Shown here: piece by piece, positions 34,354 to 43,322 of the stretch
Numbering within the stretch: the stretch's first letter is position 1
Layout: each line of letters opens with the position of its first letter
NCBI GenBank assembly: GCA_002682825.1
Contig: NOKP01000002.1
Span: 4,095,378-4,159,377, forward strand
Origin: Neonectria sp. B-13
Lineage: Eukaryota; Ascomycota; Sordariomycetes; Hypocreales; Nectriaceae
Reading direction: 5' to 3'
Length of the DNA: 64,000 nt
Position numbers and translations under genes: made by a program
The notes under the pieces: generated by a model
The model's input: the letters and a program-made list of their open reading frames with translations, nothing else
Told to the model about the DNA's origin: nothing
Database searches by the model: none

Positions 34354-36632
34354 CTACTTCCCGGGGTTCTTGGGCGCTTCGTCCATCGGACTTCCTGCCC
34401 CCGCCAATCCTGCTGCTGCTGCCGCTGCCGCTGTCGTTCCGATATGGGACTCAAAGTCCGATGAGCCGAGCCAAAACATCGACACGAACACCAAGAGGTG
34501 GAGCGCCGCGCAGTACACTGCAAACAGGTTTCGGCTCGTGCGAGACGCCAGTACCATCCTGGTGAGCGAGTACACCACTCGCTCCGGCAAACTCATTCGC
34601 TGGTACGCCCTTGCCGACTCTCGGCCTCGGAATGCCGCAAACGGCGAGATGTTGGACTCGTAAGCCTGGCGATACCGATCCAGGGCGATGCCAGGGTTGC
34701 CCGTTTCGCCGATCGAGACTGTCGAGGGGTTCGGGTTCGACCCGTACGCCGACGACGTGGCCGCACCCCCGCGGTTGTAGGTCGAGACATATCTGGTCTT
34801 CTCGTACAGATTCAAGTTATCCTTTTGCAACGCGGCCACCTCCTGCCGCAGCTGTGACACCGACCTGTGAGTCTGCGACAATTCTTGCTCCAGCTCTGCA
34901 TTCTTCTTCTTGAATCGATCACGCTGTGCCGTAATCATGGGCAAGATGCCCGAACCGCCTCCGTAAACTTGCTCACGATCGCCCATGCCACGCGGGTCCA
35001 TGCCACTAATGATGGATGATGTGGGCGAAATGCGGCCGCTCTTGCGCCCGGCTGCCCTGGTGACATATGTCCCAGCAACAGATGCTCCCGACGGAAAGAC
35101 ATTGGCGCCTTCCTCCTGGATATTCTCCAAATCGCTTTCCAGCTTCTCGTTGAGGTTCTGGGATCTCTCCAGCTCTGCATTGGTCCTCGACAGCTCCTCC
35201 TGGAGATCTTCCAGGCGAGTTTGCAGGTCTCGGTGAGAAACCCGAAGGACCGTCAACTCGTCGCCCAACTTCTTGTTCCGCGCCAGTAGGAGTTTCTCTA
35301 GAGCATTGCCCTTGGCGTCACTCGCCTCGATCGGATCTTGCACATCGTCGTCATCCCCGGTCGAGAACTCTATGCTCTTTAGGACCTCTAGTTCTTGCTT
35401 GACATCCTCGTAATCATTCCACTTTTGAACCTTGGCCTTCAGAGCATCTCGCTCCTCCTTCAACGAAGACACCTCTCTCTCCATGGATCGTAGTCGGGCA
35501 TCGAGGTTTCGCTTCAGTCCCTCCTTTTCCACCCTAGCAGCATCCAGCTTGCGAATCATGGACTGATTCTCTGAGCGCATACGCATGTACCCGGGGTCAT
35601 CCTCCAGCGATGTCTCAGGTTGGGATTGCACCGAAGACTTAGCCTGGGCCAATTCCAGTCTCATCTGTTCGTTTCGGGATTCCACCTCAGCCAATCGCGT
35701 GCTTGTGCGTTCGAGATCCGAGTGAAGCATCTCAAGCTCGGCGCTCGAGACTTGATTGCGTTGGTCCTGGTCATCCGCACCCTTACCCAGCCGTTGGTTG
35801 ACCTCGTAACTCGCCCTCATCTCATTCAAGAGACGATCTTGGTTTTCCAGCTTGTCTTCCAACGCCATCTCCTTGGCTTCCCAGTTGTCCTTCTTCTCCT
35901 CTAGCACCGCAGTCCATGAGGACTCGACTTCCTTGACTCGGCTTTCCAGCTCGCTTTCGAGCTCTTTCCGGGTGGTCCGTTCAGTTTGGAGCCTCGTTTC
36001 GGTGTCTTCCAGTTGCGATGTCAGCTTCGAGACGCTCTCTTGGAGGTGCTTGTTCTCTTCGGTGAGCTTAGGCAGAGTGTCCTCGGACATGAGCATCGAG
36101 TCGACCGAGGCCTCGAGTAAGGGGTACGGATCTGGCGCATCGGAGAAGGACGTATAGGTTTGCAGAAACGCCGAGTTAACAGACTTGGTATGATTTGTGA
36201 GGAGGTCGATAAAGGTTTGGTAGGCTATACCCAGGGTCAGTCTTCGTCAGAACAGTGGTCTGGACTGATGTCCATCATGTCTAGCCTGTACCTTTCAGGA
36301 GGCCCTTGATCTCTGTCAATTTGGACCCGTCATCCAGCTTTCGAAAGTCCTTGGTCTTTTGCGCCAGCTCTTTGCGTTGGACTGTTGAGTCGCGCTGGTA
36401 TGCTACAATATCCGAAGCGGTGTTGTCAAGAGTTGACACAAGGCTGGTGAGGTCGATGTCTGGCGTCACTTGTCAGTACTAATTCTGAGGAGGCTTCCAT
36501 GTTAGGTAGGCTCATACTTCGCCATGACGATATCGCATGCTGGAACTTATTCTCCCCCTCGAATGTTGGGCCGCCAACCTCGACTGGCTCGGCCGCCGAC
36601 GCCAGTGCAGCTTCTACAATGGCGTCTGTCAT
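34354..36632 (-). CDS. COY1: CASP-like Golgi coiled-coil protein (COY1/CUX1-CASP family)
   Basis: Exons read on the minus strand: 36632-36518, 36459-36292 and 36224-34354; introns 58 and 67 bp; 717 aa. The N-terminus carries the family block FQHAISSWRNIDLTSLVSTLD...QRKELAQKTKDFRKLDDG, restored precisely by the first splice. A very long coiled coil follows (about 120-560). The C-terminal CASP motif includes DRFKKKNAELEQEL, LYEKTRYVSTY and IALDRYRQAYESNISPFAAFRGRE, then a tail-anchor membrane segment (about 660-680, NLFAVYCAALHLLVFVSMFWL). Tail-anchored CASP proteins act in Golgi tethering and retrograde COPI traffic. An Ala-rich stretch ends the protein. It is divergent from the Vps3-like gene. 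Confidence 0.95.
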
Positions 36633-37130
36633 GATGTCGGCTTTGGTCGAAGCCGTTCAGGGGCTGCGCAGATTCGCTAGACAGGCAGCCTCCACCGCCA
36701 CGATGGTACAATAAGGAGAGTCTAGTAGTTGGGGCTGCTGGCCGCTAGTAGTTTGGAGTCGGAATTCGTGATCGTCGCAGTGAATTAATTCGTAGAGTTC
36801 ATGATCCAGGTCAGGAGGGCCTAGCTCGGAGCTGTGAACGTGTTCCGTTCGGTTGATGGCGTGGCCCTGCGCTCCCATTGGCCGATGGAGCTACCAGGCT
36901 GAAGACGCCAAGCCCTGCGCCACAGGGGCCCAACCACCCCGCCACAGCCTCGCAACGGCGCTAGGCACAACTCCAGCTCCTTGCAGCTCCAGCTACGTAT
37001 TGTCTCCACTGATGTCAACTGACGCCAGCCTCGAGCTATCGCTGTCGCACTTAGACTTCCCGGCCTTTTGCAATCACGACTCTGGCAACGGAACAGTCGC
37101 GCAGATGAGGTTACCGCCTGAACCGCCGCT
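36633..37130. promoter_or_regulatory. Bidirectional promoter between CASP and the Vps3-like gene
   Basis: 498 bp between two divergent ATGs. GC-rich, with a GATGGCGTGGCC-type core near 36857 and no obvious TATA box. Both flanking genes encode membrane-tethering proteins. Confidence 0.5.
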
Positions 37131-40100
37131 ATGACATCCGACGGCCCAGGCGACGAGCCTGCAACCAGCCTGCGTCGCGCCAGCCGAGAAGACGGCCCCT
37201 TCGTCTTGCGGTCCTTGTTGGACGACGTGCCTCTCTCGCCGGATGGCTCCCAGGACGACATCAAGATAAACTGTGTCGACTACTTAGGCAAGCCGCCTTC
37301 TAGGGGGGTCGTCTCCGCCGATTCCGTGTGCTAACACCTGCCACTACAGATAACAACCTATACGTCGGCACCTCTGCCTCCGAGCTGCTTCACTTCGTTC
37401 AAATCCCCCCCGATCCCAGCGACAGATCCGGCCAACCCGTCTACATCTTGGCATCCAGACTATGCCCTGCTTATGCAGAACCCTCCGCCACTCCCGCGAG
37501 CTCCTACCCTGGTGTCCAACAGATTCTGCTACTGCCTCGCGTCGGCAAAGCATGCATTCTGTGCAACTGGACCGTTACCTTCTACTCCTTGCCCGAACTC
37601 AGCCCGGTATTCGGAACGACCCAAGTCAAGAACTGCAACTGGATAGGTGGCATCGACTTAAATGAACCGGCCGCAGATGCCAGAGGGGCCGAGAGAAGCC
37701 CCGGGGTAACAATTCTGCTCTCTCTTAATCGGAGGATACAAGTCGTTCGCATTGGTGAAGATGCGCGAGTGCACAAGGTAAAAATTATCAAACTTCTTAT
37801 TGAGTGTATCTAATCTTGGATAGAAAATCGACTTCTCCGGAAGCACCCTATCAGTACGACGAGACTCGTTCGCATGTGTCGCCGACTCCAAGGCGTATGC
37901 GCTTGTGGATGTGGACCGGCAGCTCAAGATTCCCTTGATGAACATATCGTCTCTGGAAGAATCCGCCCCTGGTGAGCTTGGGCAGGCTCAAAGTCTTACG
38001 ACGGATACCGCAAGTGGCATATTGCGAAGTTCCTCGTCGGCGGGAAACCGTCCATCTACCACGCCTAGCCATAGTCGAAGTACAAGCCTCGGTGGCTCGA
38101 TACTGGGATCCATGCGTCGCCATGAACAACATGCGAGTGACGCTGATAGCCAGATATTCCAGGCCCCTTCGCCTTCGCCGAGTCCAAAGCCACCCGGCGA
38201 TGGCCCTTCCACAGGCCCTCCATCCCTGGACAAGCCTCTACCTGCTGCGCCTTCTCCATCAGGAACTCCGACCCAGTCCGCAAACCCCAGACCAAAGCCT
38301 GGAGCGGTATTTCTTAAACCTCACATTGCCTCTCCGACCCCAGACGAATTCCTTATTGTCACCGGTACAAGCCCCTTGGAACCCGGTATCGGCATGTTTG
38401 TCAATCTCGATGGTGACCCAACTCGCCCAACACTTGAATTCGAAAGGTACCCCAAGGAGGTTGTCGTTTACAGCCCTTCCGGGGACTCAACGTCCTCTCG
38501 ATCTGCTCTGCAGGAAGAAGAGGAAGGTTATGTTTTGGCCTCAATGGCAAAAGATTTTGAAGACGGCTTACACCATGGTCTCGAGATCCAGCGTTTTGAT
38601 TCGGGCGCTGAATCAAACCCAGAAAAATACTGGCTTGAGGCACCAGAGGTTGTAAGGCCAGGCGTTTATGGCATTCGCTCGCTAGCGGGCAGCGAAGAGA
38701 CAAAATTCGAGGAGATTGTCGAGAGACTGTGCCAGAGGAGGTTTACTCCTTTCTCAGTTGGTTCCGACGCCACCAGCTCTTCCTCGCTGAAGACCTCGGA
38801 CTCAAGAACAGCATTATCTATAGAGCGGCTTTCGAAAGAGAAGGAATTGTTTGATCAGAACCTCGACTCTCAGGACGAAGAGTCATTACCCGAGGAGTGG
38901 GAAGCAGGTCGAAATCAGGAAGGAGAAGACTTTGCCCGGCGGCTCGCGAAAGCAGAAGCGAGCCTGGCAGTTTGGACCGGAAACCAGATCTGGTGGGCAA
39001 TTCGCAACCCGCTACTCATTCAGCTAGATGCCGCTCTTAAAGCTGCATGTCCCAAGGGGTATGAAAACCCACATCATATCGACAGGCGGGCGATCTTTAC
39101 TATGCTGAACTCCATCCGGGGTCGGGATGCCCGGACCGAGTTGGAGTTTATGACTCTAGGCTATATACGACAGAAGGCGGGGATTCTACTCCTGACAAGT
39201 TTACTACGATCTTCAGGAGAGCAACAATTCTCGGACGCCGAGATGAAAGCCCTTGAGGAGGTCCTAGTTGATAGCAGCCTCGACCCGAGAGTTGTTCTAT
39301 CACTAGTTCCCGGCATACGGAACGAGATCATCGAGGGCCGCCGAGGAATCTGGATCTACGGAGGTGTCAGGGAAACAGCAGAGCCCTACCTCCGAAGTGA
39401 GGAGTTTGAAAAGACAATGAAGGACTCGATCTCGACTCTAGCGCCCCCTATCATGCACTTCCTCAGGCGATTCCTTGGAGCGTGGCGGAAGAAGAAGGGC
39501 TTCGGCAGCGTTGCCGACGAGCGCGAGGTGTTCCGTACTGTCGACGCTGCTCTGTTGCTGGTCCTTCTCGAGATCGACCATCACGCTCCCAAAGGCTTCG
39601 GCAAAGGCGGCGCGGTCAGGTCTGAACTAAACGACGTAGTCGACAATGGCGTGGACTGCTTCGAACGCGCCGTCGATCTACTCGAGTCATACCACCGCCT
39701 TTTTGTCCTAAGCCGGCTATACCAGAGCCGCAAGATGGCTGGTGATGTGCTGGCAACTTGGAGGCGCATCGTGGAGGGCGAGCAGGATGACGGACAGGAG
39801 CTCCGCGATGGCGAGCAACGCGTTCGCGAGTACCTTGCCAAAATTAGCAGCCAGCCTCTCGTCCAGGAGTACGGTGTCTGGCTGGCAAACCGCAACCCGA
39901 AGCTGGGTGTGCAGGTCTTCGCCGAGGACAAAGGCCGGGCTCCCAAATTCGAGCCCGCCCAGGTGGTCGAGATCCTCCGCGAGGAGGCCCCCGCGGCTGT
40001 CAAGTATTACCTCGAGCATCTCGTCTTCGGCAAAGGGCATACCACATACGTCAACGACCTCATCGCCTACTATCTCGATGTTGTCGTCACGGATCTCGAA

Positions 40101-40799
40101 ACGTCGTCGGAAAGCCGAGACACCGTCATCGCAACATACGAGGCGTACCGCGCGCTCCAAGCCCCGAAGCCCACTTACCACCACTTTCTCAGGGACAACG
40201 CCCCCGAGGACAACGAGGTCTGGCACAGCCGCCTTCGCCTCCTCCAGCTCCTCGGCGGTAACCACGACTACGACGCCTCGGGTATCCGCGACCGCATCGC
40301 CGCGCTGCCTTCGGACCTCCTCGTCCCGGAGACCATCATCCTCGCCGGCCGCGCCCATCAACACGAAGACGCCCTGCGCCTTCTCATCCACAACCTCGGC
40401 GACTACGATACCGCCGTCTCATACTGCCTCCGCGTTGGCTCCGGTTCCGGCTCCGGCTCCGCCCCAACCTCGGCCGACGAGCAGCGCCGGCTCTTCCACG
40501 TCGTTCTCCGCGAGCTGCTGGCCCTCGACGACGTCAGCGACCGCATCGAGCAGACGGGCGCGCTGCTGGAGCGCTTCGGCGGCTGGTTTGAGATCGACGA
40601 GGTCCTCGGGCTCATCCCCGATAACTGGTCCGTCGACATCGTCGCCGGCTTCCTCGTCGGCGCACTCAAGCGGCTTGTGGGCGAGCGCCACGAGAGCATG
40701 CTCACCAGGGCACTCAGTGGCGCGGAGAACTTGCGCATCAACTACGATTTCGTCGTCAAGGCGGAGGAGAAGGGACCGAGCATTGAGGCCCCCAACTAA
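37131..40799 (+). CDS. VPS3: Vps3/TGFBRAP1-like vesicle-tethering protein
   Basis: Exons 37131-37287, 37350-37777 and 37824-40799; 1186 aa. The first intron (37288-37349) has a GC donor (TTAG|GCAAGC), a CTAAC branch point and a CAG acceptor. It joins CVDYL to DNNLYVGTSASELLHF, a family block, so the join is secure. The second intron is 46 bp. The N-terminal part is a CNH-type beta-propeller (VQQILLLPRVGKACILCN, TVTFYSLPELSPVFG, ILLSLNRRIQVV). After a Ser/Pro-rich insert (about 250-330) come alpha-solenoid Vps39 domain-1 and domain-2-type repeats (LLLTSLLRSSG, FVLSRLYQSRKM, ALRLLIHNLGDYDTAVSYCL). The family tethers endosomes (CORVET Vps3) or vacuoles (Vam6/Vps39); I favour Vps3 from the N-terminal sequence. 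A C-terminal RING-like cysteine motif is not visible. Confidence 0.82.
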
Positions 40800-41401
40800 T
40801 ATGGTCATGGAGGGGAGGGATAGAAGAGGGAGGGATGGTAGAGGATGGAGGGGGATGCACGTCGGCTGCCTATTGATGTATTTACGGCTATATCCCAGCA
40901 ATGAGGATTTATACACTTTGATATCGTATTAGTCCGCCATGCATCCACTCGCCATGTCCCCAACCTACAAGCACGATTCCCCTCTCTGGCCCTCGCCCTC
41001 CCAGGCCAAGCCACCGGTCCTCTCCCCTCCTGCCGCCGTCCTGCCCCAAACAGTCAGTCGTGCTGATGTTCCGCCGTCTTACAACGTCGTGCGTCAACTA
41101 CATCTCTCGAGCGGGCGGGAACAACGCCACGGGCCCAGGATCCAGGGGGCATGATTGGCGGGGCGGTCGCAGCTGAAAAGCACGACGCTGTGCCAAGTCG
41201 CGATGGTGACACGGCAGCGCCGGGAGCTAAGCCATGGGGACGGGCTTGCGGGCGGTGGGTGGGAAGGGCGCGCGGGTTATATAAGGGCCTCCTTCTCTCC
41301 GCACCTCGAGTCTGGATCCTGGGACTTGGCGAACGAGCCGAGAACGGATCCATGGAGGAGGGGGTCAAGAACAGGCGGGTTTTCAACAGCAGCGTCCCAG
41401 T
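40800..41401. other. Convergent 3' intergenic region
   Basis: About 0.6 kb between the Vps3-like stop (plus) and the methyltransferase stop (minus). A TTATATAA word at about 41277-41284 looks like a TATA box, but no gene begins after it on either strand. Otherwise nothing is seen. Confidence 0.5.
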
Positions 41402-42307
41402 TCAAGGCCATTGAATCCACTTCAGGGACGCAACCACGAGCCACCTCTTCCGCTCGGTAACATCATCCTCCCGCTCCGTGTCCCACGGCCTCTCCTCGCC
41501 GTTGCAGTCCCTCTCCCAGATGTGCTCGACCTCCAGGCCGACGTCGCGCAGCCCATCGGCGTCGTAGAAGCCGCGCATCTTCTGGCGGCCGGTGTGGAAG
41601 CCGGCGACGACCCAGCAGCGCGCGCCGGCCGCCTCGCGCAGGAAGAAGGCGATGCTGCGGAGCAGGTTCGCGTGCTGCCACGGCATCCACAGGCAGTCGG
41701 CGACAACGACGCGGTCGAAGGCGTGCGCGTGCGCAGCGCTGAAGGCGTCCTCCAGCTCGCCCCACGCGTGTCCGTCGACCAGCACCGCCGACGCCGGCGT
41801 CGTGGGCGAGCCGGCCGGGGCCAGGTCGGGCCGCAGGTTGCGGACGACGTTGGCTCGGAGCGTCTTGAGGACGGGCTCGGTCGGGTAGTCGGTGACGACA
41901 ACGCGGCGGGCGCCGAAGAGCCCGCCCATGATGCTGGGCAGCGCCGTTCCCGCGCCGAGCTCCAGCGTGTCGAGGCCCCTGACGTCGAACGACAGGCTGC
42001 CCGCGGCGGCCCGCGGACTATCCAGCGGCACGCCGAGCGAGTCGGCCTCGACAAACTCGGCCAGCAGCAGCGAGGCGTTCCAGAGGTAGTGGCTGAACAG
42101 GCTGCGGTCGTCCTCCTTGACGGGGTCGGCGAGTTCGATGACCAGCGGCTTGGGCAGGTGCGGCGACGTGTAGACGAGGGAGTGCTCGGCGTCGCCGTGC
42201 TGGTTCGTGATGTCGTCGGGGAAGATGACGCCGAGCGAGGTGCCGAAGATGTCCTCGGGCTCGTCGGGCTGGTCGCCCTTGAGGGAGATGCGGCACGTGA
42301 GTGACAT
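41402..42307 (-). CDS. EFM7: EFM7/Nnt1-like protein N-methyltransferase
   Basis: A single exon of 301 aa starting at 42307 (MSLTCRISLK). The methyltransferase-16 family order is clear: the N-terminal LFSHYLWNASLLLAEFV, SAM motif I LELGAGTALPS (115-125), VVVTDYP (137-142), the ILKTLRANV-type helix, DGHAWGE and the DxxW-like VVADCLWMPWQHANLLRSI. Yeast Efm7 (formerly Nnt1) methylates the N-terminus and Lys3 of translation elongation factor eEF1A; that activity here is by family, not shown. The third codon position is strongly GC, higher than in its neighbours. It lies downstream of and convergent with the Vps3-like gene. Confidence 0.88.
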   Translation of the reverse strand: MSLTCRISLKGDQPDEPEDIFGTSLGVIFPDDITNQHGDAEHSLVYTSPHLPKPLVIELADPVKEDDRSLFSHYLWNASLLLAEFVEADSLGVPLDSPRAAAGSLSFDVRGLDTLELGAGTALPSIMGGLFGARRVVVTDYPTEPVLKTLRANVVRNLRPDLAPAGSPTTPASAVLVDGHAWGELEDAFSAAHAHAFDRVVVADCLWMPWQHANLLRSIAFFLREAAGARCWVVAGFHTGRQKMRGFYDADGLRDVGLEVEHIWERDCNGEERPWDTEREDDVTERKRWLVVASLKWIQWP

Positions 42308-43322
42308 TGTTCAAATGTGAGGTTTCTGGCGGTGTTGCCCAAGGAGTAAGTGAGTCTTGGCTCCCAGATGATGATAACAATGCACTTACTTCCCGCTCAA
42401 ACCGACGCCTAAACAATCCCGGTATTTGAGTTCTATGTACGATGAATATGAGCCGGTGAAACGAAGAAAAGCGCTGTGCATGAAAAACGAACCAGTTCTA
42501 CCTCGTAAGAGCATGAGTGAGCGAGCGGCAGTCGCAATTATGGTGGGGGCAGACGAGAATTTGCCAACCCCGACCGCTTTTCAAAGACCGGAACTCTTCA
42601 ATCAACTACAAGGTCGACGAGGCGACAACGACACCACAGGGCGAACGCTCCAATGGTTCTTGTGTAGTGAGACTTGGTACATTATTAATTCATCAACTTA
42701 GGTTTAAGTGTGGATTGATCCACTGTCCGTCCAGCAGCAACTCCAAAAGCTTCAATGCATTGACCCCTTTCATGATCCCATCCCAGCTTCATGCTTCCTT
42801 CCAATTGCCATCATACACAGATGGTACACCCCCTCTTGCTTGGTCCTCGCCGACACCAGAGAACACGGGGTAAATGACGTCGTAAAGGACAGGGTATCAA
42901 GTCAAAGAAGCCGGGGATCCATCGCAAGACACATTGGTTCCCTGCAAACATGCTCCCTTTGCACCAAAAAGCACAGTTTCTTTGAAATCATCCATTATTG
43001 ATCGTCGTCAAGCCGTGAACTTGTGAATGAGCCCACCAAAGTGAGAGAAAATAGAGACAGAAAAAACAGGGGTATCGATACATCAACTCCCAAGCACAAA
43101 TCCAAATAGTAGGAGCAGAGCCCTCTTCTCGTTCCCATACCCGCCCAGAGTCATAAAATACCGTCCCAGTACCCGTAATCATAGCCCCCGCAGTCCGGAA
43201 AATCTCCGTTTTCTAGTACAGTGCCGCGTACGCCGTCGTTTCCATGCTCTTTTTAATAATAGTTTGTGTGTTGTGGTTGGAGGCGAGGAGGCTCCTCATC
43301 TCTCCAGGGAAGAGTGGTGGTT
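42308..43322. other. 1.0-kb intergenic region
   Basis: It holds the promoter of the methyltransferase at its left and the 3' UTR of the C2H2 gene at its right. A short frame from an ATG at 42435 (about 88 codons) has no recognisable content and is not called. Otherwise AT-richer, unremarkable DNA. Confidence 0.5.

Noticed and set aside
41277..41284. TATA box (TTATATAA) as a promoter
   Set aside because: No gene begins at a suitable distance on either strand; the word is palindromic and may be chance. An antisense transcript to the methyltransferase is possible.
42435..42701. Small plus-strand frame with an ATG (about 88 codons)
   Set aside because: No homology pattern, no splice partners, and it overlaps the probable promoter of the methyltransferase. 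It could be a tiny orphan gene but is not supported.
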